Source: Sphingomonas naphthae (GTDB taxonomy: Bacteria; Pseudomonadota; Alphaproteobacteria; Sphingomonadales; Sphingomonadaceae). Taken from it: DNA of 64,000 nucleotides. Location: assembly GCF_028607085.1 (NCBI RefSeq), contig NZ_CP117411.1:2294001-2358000 (forward strand). Reading direction: 5' to 3'. The notes under the pieces are model-generated. The model made no database searches. It saw only the letters and a list, made by a program, of their open reading frames with translations, and had not been told where the DNA came from. Positions 45,715 through 54,614 of the stretch are shown here, one piece after another. The first letter of the stretch is position 1. Each line of letters starts with the position of its first letter. Made by a program: the position numbers and the translations under genes.

Positions 45715-45885
45715 TCAGGGCCGATGCGCGTTGCGGCTCGCCCAGATCAGGAAGAGGCCGATCAGCCTCATGCAATTGCAGGCCTGCGTCGCCGAACGGG
45801 GCCGCGCCACGGGCACCGCGTCGTGCGCGGGCATGGCGGCATCCTCGATCTCCGGGCCGGCCCGCGTGATGACCAGCGGCGTCAT
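45715..45885 (-). CDS. Possible small protein, translationally coupled to the glycosyltransferase
   Basis: A 56-codon frame starting at an ATG that overlaps the glycosyltransferase stop (ATGA). The product has a proline-rich middle and a hydrophobic C-terminal stretch, MRLIGLFLIWASRN, that could insert in a membrane. No homology is recognised. The coupling and hydrophobic tail support it; the short length and GC-rich background argue for caution. Confidence 0.3.
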   Translation of the reverse strand: MTPLVITRAGPEIEDAAMPAHDAVPVARPRSATQACNCMRLIGLFLIWASRNAHRP

Positions 45886-47036
45886 GCCGCCGCCGATCGC
45901 GGCGCCCCGGCATAGGCCAGGAAGAGATCGTCGAAATGCTGGTCCATCGTGCGGATCGGCGAGGCCGGGCGCGCGATGCGATCGCGTTCCCGCGCGAACC
46001 GCACGATCGCGTCGGCGGCGTCCTTTTCGTCGGCCGAGCGGTAGAGCAGGCCGCCCGCCCGCCGCGCATGATCGCCCGCGCCGCCCAGATCGGGCGCGAT
46101 CACGGGCAGGCCGGAGGCGATCGCCTCGGCCGCCGCGAAGCAGAAGGTCTCCGCCTCGCAGCCGTGGATCAGCGCGTCGGCGCTCGCCATCAGCCGGGCG
46201 AGCCGGGCGCGGTCGCGGATCGGCGCCAGCAGGCGGATGTGCGGATTTTCGCCCACCGCCTGCGCGGCGCTGCGCCGGGCATGGCCATCGCCGACGATGA
46301 CCAGACCGACCGGCACCTGCGCGGCGGCACGGGTGGTGGCGCGCGCCAGCATCGGCCAGCGCTTTTCGAGTGCGTGCCGGCCGACGCCGATCAGCAGCGT
46401 GGCGTGCGGCGGCAGGCCGCAGCGGGCGAGCAGATCGGCGCGCAGCCCCTCGTCGCGCAAGCTCGGCGAGAAGAGGCCCGCCTCCACCCCCATCGGATTG
46501 GTGACGACGGTGCGCAGCCCGCCTTCGCGCAGGCGCTGCGACAGGCTCTCGCTGGCGCTGACGACCATGTCGAACCGGGTATCCAGCCGGCGCAGATGGC
46601 GCCAATACCAGTCGAACGCGCGATCGATCGTCGCCCGATCCGCCACGCCGCCGAACCATCGATAGGCATAGGCCGACAGCGGATCGGCATGGGCGATCAG
46701 CGCGCGGCGGGCATCGCCCGGCCAATCCGCCACCATCGAGGCGCTGCGCCACGGCGAGGAGACTTCGACGATATCGGGCCGCTCCTCGCCAAGCGCGGCA
46801 TGGAGCGCGCGGCGATCGGCGAAATAGCGATAGGTGCGATCGAGCGGGAAGGACGGCGACCGCAGCCAGCGGATGCGCGAGGCCGGCCCGCGCACCTCGA
46901 TCGCATCCTCCTGCCCCGGCGCGATCACGATCATCTCGTGCCCCCGCGCGGCGGCGGCGGCGAGCTTGCGATCGACATAGGTTCGCACCCCGCCGCCGCC
47001 GGGCGCGTAGAAGGCGCAGACATCGACGATCTTCAT
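45882..47036 (-). CDS. GT4-family glycosyltransferase
   Basis: Retaining GT-B fold glycosyltransferase of 384 aa. It has the N-terminal acceptor loop (YAPGGGGVRTYVDRKL), the donor-side motif GVGRHALEKRW, and the E-x7-E signature in EAETFCFAAAEAIASGLP. It transfers a sugar from a nucleotide donor, probably to a lipid or surface glycan. The start ATG 47036 overlaps the DUF2141 stop by 4 bp. It is fourth in a leftward operon after deacetylase, membrane and DUF2141 genes. Confidence 0.92.
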   Translation of the reverse strand: MKIVDVCAFYAPGGGGVRTYVDRKLAAAAARGHEMIVIAPGQEDAIEVRGPASRIRWLRSPSFPLDRTYRYFADRRALHAALGEERPDIVEVSSPWRSASMVADWPGDARRALIAHADPLSAYAYRWFGGVADRATIDRAFDWYWRHLRRLDTRFDMVVSASESLSQRLREGGLRTVVTNPMGVEAGLFSPSLRDEGLRADLLARCGLPPHATLLIGVGRHALEKRWPMLARATTRAAAQVPVGLVIVGDGHARRSAAQAVGENPHIRLLAPIRDRARLARLMASADALIHGCEAETFCFAAAEAIASGLPVIAPDLGGAGDHARRAGGLLYRSADEKDAADAIVRFARERDRIARPASPIRTMDQHFDDLFLAYAGAPRSAAA

Positions 47037-47548
47037 CGCACGGCCTCGATCGGCCCGAAGGAGAAGAGGCCCCGGCGATAGTTCATGGTGACCGATATCC
47101 TCGTGGTGCCGGGGCCGGCGGTGAAGGCCACCTGGCGGGCGGACGGCTTGGACAGGCCGAGCCGGGGATTGTTGGCGAAGCCGATGCCGTCGATCGACAG
47201 GCCGAATTTGCGGTTGGCGTCGCGATCGTGGAGCAGCGACAAAGCATAGACGCCCGGCCCCGGCAGGCGCAGGCACAGCGACACCGGCCCGCGCTGCGGC
47301 ACCGCCATCTCGGCCCGGCGGAAGGTCTTGCCCGCCGCGAGCAGGATATTGTCGTCGGCCAGGAAATCCTCGTCGTTGGGCGGATAGAGTTCGGCCTTCA
47401 GATGGCCCTGCCGATCCTTCAGGCCGCGGACGTCGATCAGCAAGGCGGTCTCCTGCGCCTCGCCGCGACACCGCCCTTCGGCGATGCCGAGCATCGGCGT
47501 GGAAGGCAGGCTGGCCATGAGCGCCAGCGGGAGCAGCGCCACGCTCAC
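47033..47548 (-). CDS. DUF2141 secreted protein
   Basis: 171 aa with an N-terminal export signal (VALLPLALMASLPSTPM) and the DUF2141 pattern: a beta-rich domain with LLIDVRGLKDRQGHLKAELY, PGVYALSLLHDRDANRKF and GFANNPRLGLSKPS. Function unknown; the family is common in sphingomonads and near polysaccharide genes. It starts at GTG 47548, overlapping the membrane-protein stop, and overlaps the glycosyltransferase start, so all three are coupled. Confidence 0.85.
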   Translation of the reverse strand: MSVALLPLALMASLPSTPMLGIAEGRCRGEAQETALLIDVRGLKDRQGHLKAELYPPNDEDFLADDNILLAAGKTFRRAEMAVPQRGPVSLCLRLPGPGVYALSLLHDRDANRKFGLSIDGIGFANNPRLGLSKPSARQVAFTAGPGTTRISVTMNYRRGLFSFGPIEAVR

Positions 47549-48543
47549 CGGCGCCCCTCCCCACCGAGCAGATCCACCGCCGACGCCGCGATGCCGAGCA
47601 GGATGTGGACCGTCAGCATGAGCGAGCCCATCAGCGCCATCAGCGCCGAAATCTCCCCGTCATGGCCGACGAGGAACACCGCCAGCCCGGCGAAGACGAC
47701 ATCCTTGTTGGGCACCAGCGGCAGGCGCGAGAGCAGCATCCGCACCGTCGCCAGCAGCAGCCACCAGGGCAAGGCGACCACCGGCAGCGCGATGTGCCAC
47801 ATCGCGGCGGACAGGCCGAGCACGATCAGGATGCGCGCGACATGCACCGCACTCACGAACATTATGTCGGCGTGGTCGAGCGCGAACAGCCGCTTGCGCA
47901 CCACGAAGGCCGCCAGCGAAGTCGCCAGGATCACGCCGATTGACAGCATCACCAGCCGCCCGTTGGCGCCGATCCCGATCAGATCGTAGAAGGGCGCGGC
48001 CAGCGCCAGCATCACCAAGGTCACGCCATTGCCGGCCAGCGCCGACGTGACGGCGACATCCTTGATGGCGCCGAAGGGGGCCGCGACCATGGCGCTGCGG
48101 CGCCGCGCCCAGGCGTAGAAATAGACCTCGCCGATATAGCCGAGCAGGATTTCGTTGCCGACATATTTGCGCAGCAGCGGCACCACGCCCGATGCCGGTA
48201 TCCGCCACAGCCGGCGGAAGATCAGCCAGTCGGCCGCGACCGGCGCCAGATAGGTCGCCATGAACAGCAGCCAGAAGGCCGGGCCGGCCGGCATCAGCCG
48301 CCAGATGCGCGCGGGATCGACCTCGCCGATCTGATAGACCGCCATCGCCAGCACAGCGAGCGAGATAATCGGCCCCGCCAACCGCTGCGACAGGCTGCGG
48401 CGGACGATGAGCGAGGCGGGCTCGACGATCCCGGCGGCGGCCGACGGATCGGCGGCCAAAGGGGGGCTCCAAGGGGCGGTCAGTGGCGGCAAGGCGGGGT
48501 CTCCGGCCGGGACGTTCGTGGCCAGACGCCACAGGCGCCGCAC
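47545..48543 (-). CDS. Polytopic membrane protein (LPG-synthase TM/UPF0104-like?)
   Basis: 332 aa with about eight hydrophobic helices, for example GPIISLAVLAMAVYQIGEVD and LLLATVRMLLSRLPLVPN. A conserved-looking GNEILLGYIGEVYFYAWARR lies between helices. It resembles the transmembrane (flippase-like) part of lysylphosphatidylglycerol synthases, often found beside glycosyltransferases, but I am not certain. The GTG start at 48543 has a weak ribosome site and a later start is possible. Confidence 0.7.
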   Translation of the reverse strand: MRRLWRLATNVPAGDPALPPLTAPWSPPLAADPSAAAGIVEPASLIVRRSLSQRLAGPIISLAVLAMAVYQIGEVDPARIWRLMPAGPAFWLLFMATYLAPVAADWLIFRRLWRIPASGVVPLLRKYVGNEILLGYIGEVYFYAWARRRSAMVAAPFGAIKDVAVTSALAGNGVTLVMLALAAPFYDLIGIGANGRLVMLSIGVILATSLAAFVVRKRLFALDHADIMFVSAVHVARILIVLGLSAAMWHIALPVVALPWWLLLATVRMLLSRLPLVPNKDVVFAGLAVFLVGHDGEISALMALMGSLMLTVHILLGIAASAVDLLGGEGRR

Positions 48544-48550
48544 ACCCGCA

Positions 48551-49348
48551 TCACGCCGTCACGATCCGGCGATCGGGCGCCACGGCCGGCCGCAGATCGG
48601 CGTAGCGGGAGGGCGCACGCCGGGCGGCGAAATGGCCCAGCGTGCGGCGGATGCTGGCGACGATCTCGGGCTTGGCAACGTCGCCCGGATGCACCGCGAC
48701 GCGCACCGTCGGCAGGGGCCCGAAGGTGGCGCGGGCGAGCGCCGCCACGCCGAGCGAGCTGGCCGTGCGCATCCGGCTGCGACTGGCCCAGGTGACGACC
48801 GGCCCCCGCGCCAGGGTGGCGCCGCCGACCGGATCCCACACGCGCAGATGATCCTCGGTGATCCGAAAGCGCACCCGGCGCATCGCCTCGCGCGTGCCGG
48901 CGCTGTAGAGCCATGCGGGCGCGACGAAGCCCGCCACCGGCCGGCCGATCGCCTGCTCGACCATGTCGAGCCCGTCGCGCATCCTGTGTTCGGCATCGAT
49001 CTGGTCGAGCCCGAGGAATTCGCCCTCGCGCGCCGTCATCGCCCGCGCCTTCCATGCGGCGAGGCCCGGCGCGTGGCGGGTGTCGTCGCGATGGGTGAAG
49101 CCGTGGAGGAACATCTCCACGCCCTGATCGGCCCATTGCCGCAGCCGGCTGCGCAGGACGGGATCGGCATCGAGGCTGGCGCCGGCCCAATGATGCGGCA
49201 CCACCAGCATGGCGAAGCGGGCGGTGCCCATCGTCTCGGTCAGGATGTCCGCCAGCCGCTCGGTCTGGTCGGCATAGGCCGGGCAGACATCGTGGATCGA
49301 GGCGATCAATCGCCGCCGGTTCGCCGTGTCCCCGCCATCGTCACGCAT
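48551..49348 (-). CDS. DUF2334/polysaccharide-deacetylase-like protein
   Basis: 265 aa with the NodB-type fold features: catalytic/metal Asp in SIHDVCP near the N-terminus and the metal-binding HGFTH. It probably removes N- or O-acetyl groups from a glycan. The start ATG 49348 has GGGAG upstream; the longer frame to 49474 lies in the promoter region. It is first in the leftward operon and divergent from the ECF sigma gene. Confidence 0.86.
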   Translation of the reverse strand: MRDDGGDTANRRRLIASIHDVCPAYADQTERLADILTETMGTARFAMLVVPHHWAGASLDADPVLRSRLRQWADQGVEMFLHGFTHRDDTRHAPGLAAWKARAMTAREGEFLGLDQIDAEHRMRDGLDMVEQAIGRPVAGFVAPAWLYSAGTREAMRRVRFRITEDHLRVWDPVGGATLARGPVVTWASRSRMRTASSLGVAALARATFGPLPTVRVAVHPGDVAKPEIVASIRRTLGHFAARRAPSRYADLRPAVAPDRRIVTA

Positions 49349-49479
49349 GTCACACTCCCGATCCAACCGGGGGCCAGACGACGCCGAGGGAGCACACCCG
49401 CAAAAAAATCCACCGGCGGCCGTGCGGGTCGGCCGCGTCGCTGCCGTCCGACCTTCATGCAGGCCGATAGACATCCAAG

Positions 49480-50046
49480 ATGACAGCTTCGCGCGTTGAT
49501 GGCGCCGCGGCCGGCGGCTATCGGCGGAGCATGGCCGATGCGGAAAACGGGGATGGCGCGAGCGGCCTGGAGGCCGTGCTTCTCGCCCATCGCCCGATGA
49601 TCCTGCGCTTCCTGCGCGCGCGCGGCGCTGGCGGCGATGCCGAGGATGTGTTGCAGGATATCTGGCTGAAGCTCGGCACCGCCCGCCCCGCCGGCCCGAT
49701 CGCCGACCCCCTCGGCTATCTGCTGCGGATGGCCGACAATCTGATGCACGATCGCCACCGCGCCTCGGCGCGCCGATCGAAGCGGGAGGCGTCGTGGATC
49801 GATGCCGTGGGCGGTGGCGATGCCGCGCCGGCCGACCATGCCCTGGCCGCGCGCGAAACGCTGTCGCGCGCCGACCGGGCGCTGAGCGATCTGGGCGAAC
49901 GCACCCGCTCGATCTTCCATCGGTTCCGGATCGACGGGGTCGAGCAGCGCCAGATCGCGGCGGACGACGGCATCAGCCTCAGCGCTGTCGAAAAGCATCT
50001 TCAGAAAGCCTATCGTGCCCTCATGCGCATTCGGGAGGAGGCATGA
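49480..50046 (+). CDS. ECF sigma factor, FecI-like
   Basis: RNA polymerase sigma factor of 188 aa. Region 2 is MILRFLRARGAGGDAEDVLQ and region 4 is GVEQRQIAADDGISLSAVEK. FecI-type ECF sigmas are held by a FecR partner and released by an outer-membrane receptor. The start is ambiguous: ATG 49480, or ATG 49531 with GGAG very close. FecR is coupled (ATGA overlap), and an STN receptor gene follows, completing a cell-surface signalling unit. Confidence 0.92.
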   Translation: MTASRVDGAAAGGYRRSMADAENGDGASGLEAVLLAHRPMILRFLRARGAGGDAEDVLQDIWLKLGTARPAGPIADPLGYLLRMADNLMHDRHRASARRSKREASWIDAVGGGDAAPADHALAARETLSRADRALSDLGERTRSIFHRFRIDGVEQRQIAADDGISLSAVEKHLQKAYRALMRIREEA

Positions 50047-50993
50047 CCCTGCCGGTTCCCGACGACGCCACGCTCGACGCCGCCGCTCTGTGGGTCGCGC
50101 GCAGCCGCGATCCGGCCTTCGCCGACTGGGCGGGCCTGATGGCATGGCTGGAGGCGCACCCGACGCACAATGCCGCCTATGAAGCGGCGCTGGACACGCA
50201 TGACGCAGCGGGCGCGGTCACTGGCGCGGTTCCCACCCCACGCCCGTTGCCGGCGCCCCGCCGGTCCGCATGGCGGCGTTACGCCATCGGCAGCCTCGCG
50301 GCGGCGATCGCCGTCGCGGTGGCGGTGCCCTCCCTGATGCCGGCCGACACGACCTATCGCATCGCGACGGCGCCCGGCCAGCAGGTGCAACGCACCCTGC
50401 CCGACGGCACGCGCATCGCCCTCAACGGCGGCACGACGCTCACCCTCGATCGATCGCAACCGCGCTGGGCGCGGCTGGATCGCGGCGAGGCGGTGTTCGC
50501 GGTGGTCCACGATCCGCTTGCCCCGTTCGAGGTGGCGACGGGCCAGGTGGTGATCCGCGACGTCGGCACCACCTTCAACATCCAGCGCGACGCGCGCGGG
50601 CTGCGCGTGGCGGTAGCCGAGGGCGAGGTGCTGTACGATCCGGCCGGCGTGGCGGTCGCGCTCAACGCGGGCCGCTCGCTGCGCGCATCGGACAGCAGCC
50701 GCCTCGTCGAGGTGAGCGATGTCGATGCCGGGGCGGTCGGCGCGTGGCGATCGGGCCGGCTGCTCTATCGATCGGCCGATTATGCCACCGTCGCCGCCGA
50801 CATCGCGCGATCGACCGGCCGGCCCGTCTTCGCCGATCCCTCCACGTCGGGCCGGCGCTTCACCGGCGGCATCACCCTGCGCGGCACCCCCCCCGCCGTC
50901 CTGAAGCGCCAGCTGGAGGCGCTGCTGGGCGTAAAGGTGGTGCCCTCCGGCGGGGGCTGGCGGCTGATGGCGAACGACGGGGCGGCCCATTAG
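50043..50993 (+). CDS. FecR-family anti-sigma/signal-transfer protein
   Basis: 316 aa. The N-terminal cytoplasmic anti-sigma region carries conserved tryptophans (LWVARSRDPAFADW, LMAWLEAHPTH), one membrane helix (AIGSLAAAIAVAVAVPSL, about residues 81-98) and a periplasmic FecR domain (GTRIALNGGTTLTLD, VIRDVGTTFNI). It relays receptor occupancy to the sigma factor. The start ATG 50043 overlaps the sigma stop. The stop TAG at 50991-50993 overlaps the proposed ATT start of the receptor. Confidence 0.93.
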   Translation: MTLPVPDDATLDAAALWVARSRDPAFADWAGLMAWLEAHPTHNAAYEAALDTHDAAGAVTGAVPTPRPLPAPRRSAWRRYAIGSLAAAIAVAVAVPSLMPADTTYRIATAPGQQVQRTLPDGTRIALNGGTTLTLDRSQPRWARLDRGEAVFAVVHDPLAPFEVATGQVVIRDVGTTFNIQRDARGLRVAVAEGEVLYDPAGVAVALNAGRSLRASDSSRLVEVSDVDAGAVGAWRSGRLLYRSADYATVAADIARSTGRPVFADPSTSGRRFTGGITLRGTPPAVLKRQLEALLGVKVVPSGGGWRLMANDGAAH

Positions 50994-53343
50994 GATCGAC
51001 CGCTTCGGCCGGATCGCGATCGGCCTCGCCCTCGCCAGCCCCGCATGGGCGGCGGCGGCGCCGTCCCGCGTGGACGTGAGCGCGGGTACGCTTGGGCGGA
51101 TGCTGCCGATCCTGGCGGCGCAGACGGGCATTTCGGTCGGCTTCACCGATCCGACATTGCTGATGCTGCCCACCCGCCGGCTGCGTGGCCGCTATCAGGC
51201 GGGCGAGGCGCTGGCGCGGCTGGTGCGGGGCCTGCCGGTGCGCGTGGTGCGGATCGATGCCGTCACGTGGCGCATCGAGCCGGCGCCGCGCGGCAAATCC
51301 CCGCCGCCGCATCGCCCCGCCCCGCCCCCGCCAGCGCCCGCCGAGCCGGCCCTTGCGCTGGATATCGTCATCACCGCCAGCAAGCGCCCGGCGATCGAGC
51401 GGACCTATCCCGGCAGCGCCTTCGTCATCGGCGGCGCGGACCTGTCGGCGGTGCACGCGGGACAGGGCACCGCCGCCGTCCTCGCCCGCCTGCCGAGCCT
51501 GTCCTCGACCCACCTCGGCCCCGGCCGCAACAAATTGTTCATTCGCGGCGTGGCCGATTCCAGCTTCAACGGGCCGACGCAGGCGACCGTGGGCCAGTAT
51601 CTCGGCGAGATCCGCCTCAACTACAACGCGCCCGACCCGGATATCGAACTCTACGACGTGCGCGCGATCGAGGTGCTGGAGGGGCCGCAGGGCACGCTTT
51701 ACGGCGCGGGGTCGCTCGGCGGGATCATGCGCATCGTGCCCGAGCCGGTGCGCATGAGCGACTGGTCGGGCAAGGCGTCGGCCGGGCTGTCGCTGGCGTC
51801 GCGCGGACAGGGCGGCGGCGATCTGGCGGGCATGGTCAACGCACCGATCCTGCCCGGCACGATCGGCCTGCGCGGGATGGCGTTCCACACGGTGGCGGGC
51901 GGTTATATCGACGATGTCGGGCGCGGGCTGCGCAACGTGAACCGCACCCAATCGGATGGCGGCCGCGCCGCGCTGCGCATCGAGCCGGGGAACGACTGGT
52001 CGGTCGAACTGAACGGCGCGATCCAGAATATCGCCACCGCCGACGGGCAATATGCCCAGCGCCCGCTGCCCAAGCTCGAACGATCGAACGTGATCGCGCA
52101 GCCGTTCGACAATGATTTCCTGCTCGCCGGCGTCACGATCGAGAAGAGCTGGGGCGACCTGAAACTGCTCTCCGCCAACGGGGCGGTGCGGCACAAGGTG
52201 GAATCGATCTACGATTTCTCGCCCGACGCCGCCCACCCGACCGCCTTCGTGCAGGACAACCGGATCGCGCTCTTCACCAGCGAGAACCGCCTGAGCCGCC
52301 ATCGGCCGGACGGCACCGGCTGGCTCGTCGGCGTCAACGTCGTCCACGATCAGGAAAAGCTGACCCGCGCGCTCGGCGCCTTGCCCGATCCGCCGCGCAT
52401 TCAGGGCGTGTCCAACGCAGCGACCCAAGGCGCGCTGTTCGCCGAGGGCACACTCGCGCTGCGCCGCAACCTGCTCGCGACGGTCGGTGGGCGGGTCGAG
52501 GTGTCGCGGCTCGTCGGCGAGGCGCTCGACCAGCAGCCGATCGGCGAGATCGACGCCAAGCGGACGGAGGTGACCGTCCTGCCCTCGCTCGCGCTGCAAT
52601 GGACGCTCTCCGGCCGCGCCACCGCCTACGCCCGCTATCAGGAGGGCTTCCGCGCCGGCGGCCTCTCCCAGACGATCGCCGCCAACGCCAGCATCGCCCG
52701 CTTCACCGGCGACAGCCTGGCGCTCTACGAAATCGGTGCCCGGCTGGGGCGGCCCGGCGCCGGGCGCTTCGATGCGAGCGCCAGCCTGTCCTATGTGCGG
52801 TGGGAAACGATCCAGGCCGATCTGGTCGACATGGGCGGCCTGCCCTACACCGCCAACATCGGCAACGGCCGCATCTTTTCGGCCGAGGCGCGCGGGGCGT
52901 GGCGGCCGGTGCGGCGGCTGTCGATCGACGGCGCGATCGCGTTCAACGACAGCCGCCTCACCACCCCGGCCGCCGGTTTCGAGGCGGAAGAAGCGTCCGA
53001 TCTGCCGAACATCGCCCGGCTGAGCGGGCGTATGGGCCTGGCCTATTCGCTGCCGCTGGCCTCGCGCTGGGCGCTGAGCGGTGCCGCCAACCTGCGCTAT
53101 ATCGGGCGCTCCCGCCTGGGTGTCGGCCCCGAACTGGATCTGCGTCAGGGTGGCTATTTCGAGACCAATGCCGGCGTGCGGCTGGTGCGCGGCCGGCTTG
53201 GCCTGTCGATCGACATGGACAATATGCTGAACTCCACGGCGAGCCGCTTCGCACTCGGCAACCCCTTCGATGTCGCCAAGGGGCTGCAAGTGGTGCCGCA
53301 GCGACCGCGCACCCTCAGGATCGGCGTGGATGTCGATTTCTGA
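50989..53343 (+). CDS. FecA-like TonB-dependent transducer with STN domain; apparent ATT start
   Basis: Outer-membrane receptor of about 784 aa. A signal peptide (IDRFGRIAIGLALASPAWA) comes first. A secretin/TonB N-terminal (STN) signalling domain follows (residues ~30-100, with VSAGTLGRMLPILAAQTG), then plug and beta-barrel ending in VDVDF. No ATG, GTG or TTG precedes the signal peptide: the in-frame stop is at 50965 and the first standard start (GTG 51070) lies after it. ATT at 50989, overlapping the FecR stop as ATTAG, is the simplest start. With FecI and FecR it forms a substrate-sensing loop. Confidence 0.85.
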   Translation: MRIDRFGRIAIGLALASPAWAAAAPSRVDVSAGTLGRMLPILAAQTGISVGFTDPTLLMLPTRRLRGRYQAGEALARLVRGLPVRVVRIDAVTWRIEPAPRGKSPPPHRPAPPPPAPAEPALALDIVITASKRPAIERTYPGSAFVIGGADLSAVHAGQGTAAVLARLPSLSSTHLGPGRNKLFIRGVADSSFNGPTQATVGQYLGEIRLNYNAPDPDIELYDVRAIEVLEGPQGTLYGAGSLGGIMRIVPEPVRMSDWSGKASAGLSLASRGQGGGDLAGMVNAPILPGTIGLRGMAFHTVAGGYIDDVGRGLRNVNRTQSDGGRAALRIEPGNDWSVELNGAIQNIATADGQYAQRPLPKLERSNVIAQPFDNDFLLAGVTIEKSWGDLKLLSANGAVRHKVESIYDFSPDAAHPTAFVQDNRIALFTSENRLSRHRPDGTGWLVGVNVVHDQEKLTRALGALPDPPRIQGVSNAATQGALFAEGTLALRRNLLATVGGRVEVSRLVGEALDQQPIGEIDAKRTEVTVLPSLALQWTLSGRATAYARYQEGFRAGGLSQTIAANASIARFTGDSLALYEIGARLGRPGAGRFDASASLSYVRWETIQADLVDMGGLPYTANIGNGRIFSAEARGAWRPVRRLSIDGAIAFNDSRLTTPAAGFEAEEASDLPNIARLSGRMGLAYSLPLASRWALSGAANLRYIGRSRLGVGPELDLRQGGYFETNAGVRLVRGRLGLSIDMDNMLNSTASRFALGNPFDVAKGLQVVPQRPRTLRIGVDVDF

Positions 53344-54442
53344 GCCACGGGCGCGATCGATCGCGCTCGTCCTGCATGATTTTCCGGCGGGCGGCACCGA
53401 ACGGATCGCCATCCGCCTCGCCAATCACTGGGCCGCCGCCGGGCGCGCGGTGACGATCCTGTGCGGCCATGCCGCCGGCCCGGCGCTGGCGCTGGTCGAT
53501 CCCGCCGTCGCGATCGTGCCGGTCGATCCCCCGATCCCGCGTAGCCCCACCTCGCGCTGGCGGCTGGGGCGCGCACTGGCGACGATGATGCCGCCCGGCC
53601 GCTTCGATATCCTCGTCGCCCCCGGCAATTTCCATCTGCCCGTGATGCTCGCGTTGCGCCGGGCGGCGCGCCACCCGCTCCCGCCGCTGCTCCTGAAGAT
53701 CAGCAACCCCGTCGCGCCCGCGAGCGGCTTCGCACCGCTCGATCGGCTGGCCGCGATGGCCGCCCGGCTCGCCTTTCGCCGGATCGACCACCTCGTCGCC
53801 ATGTCGCCGACCTTGGCCGAGGAGGCCGGCCGCGCTCTGGGCCGACGGGATATCACGGCACTGGCCGAACCGATCCTGCCGGATGCTGTGCCCCCGCCGG
53901 CGCCACGGCCCGCACGGCGAACCCTGCTCGTCGCCGGCCGCCTCGTCCCCCAGAAGAACGTCGCGCTCGCGATCGACGCCTTCGCCGCCCTCCGCCGCAA
54001 GGATATCGACCTCGTCATCGTCGGCGACGGCGCGCAACGGGCCATGCTCGAAGCGCGGGCCGCCGCATCCCCCGCCGCCGGCCGCATCCGCTTCGCCGGC
54101 CATGTGCCGGACATCGCGCCCTTCCTCGCGCAGGCCACCGCCCTCCTCTCGCCATCGCGCTACGAAGGCTATCCCGCCGCGCTGATCGAAGCGCTGGCCG
54201 CCGGCGTGCCGGTCGTCACGACCCGGTCAAGCCCCGCGATCGACGACATGCTCCGTCACCCCAGCTTCGGCCGGATCGCGACGGCGAACGCCGCCGCCTT
54301 GGCCGAAGCGATCGAAGCCACCCTGGCCGCCGGCCCCGTCGATCCGGTCGCCGCTGCCGCCCTGCTGTCGCACCATCGCGCGCGGGTCGCCGCCGGCCAT
54401 TGGCTGGCCCATCTCGACGGCATCGTCGCCGCCGCGCGCTAG
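53330..54442 (+). CDS. GT4-family glycosyltransferase in the receptor operon
   Basis: Glycosyltransferase of 370 aa (GT-B). It has HDFPAGGTERIAIRLANHW near the N-terminus, VAGRLVPQKNVALAIDAF and the E-x7-E signature SRYEGYPAALIEALAAGVP. It starts at ATG 53330, inside the last codons of the TonB receptor (14-bp overlap), so it is co-translated with the surface-signalling genes. A glycosyltransferase in a FecIR/receptor operon is unusual. It suggests that what is sensed and what is built or modified is a surface glycan. Confidence 0.88.
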   Translation: MSISEPRARSIALVLHDFPAGGTERIAIRLANHWAAAGRAVTILCGHAAGPALALVDPAVAIVPVDPPIPRSPTSRWRLGRALATMMPPGRFDILVAPGNFHLPVMLALRRAARHPLPPLLLKISNPVAPASGFAPLDRLAAMAARLAFRRIDHLVAMSPTLAEEAGRALGRRDITALAEPILPDAVPPPAPRPARRTLLVAGRLVPQKNVALAIDAFAALRRKDIDLVIVGDGAQRAMLEARAAASPAAGRIRFAGHVPDIAPFLAQATALLSPSRYEGYPAALIEALAAGVPVVTTRSSPAIDDMLRHPSFGRIATANAAALAEAIEATLAAGPVDPVAAAALLSHHRARVAAGHWLAHLDGIVAAAR

Positions 54443-54614
54443 ACGGAGGGTGGCCGCGCGCCGAGATTGGCGTTTCTATACAATTCCCAAGTGTTCGACC
54501 TCCGCTCCGGACCTAAGAATGCTTCGCGTTATCCGGCTCGGGCAACATGCGAATGGTTCGCGTTAGCCAACCCATAGGGGATAAGAGATGTCCGGCCTTT
54601 CCGCGCGCAGCGGC

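Noticed and set aside
51070-53343. GTG 51070 as the start of the second TonB receptor
   Set aside because: It would remove the signal peptide, leaving an outer-membrane protein without an export signal.
54480-54580. Repeat-like GGTTCGC[AG]TTAG segments near both IS6 copies (40090, 54553)
   Set aside because: Only about 12 bases are shared and not in equivalent positions; could be chance.
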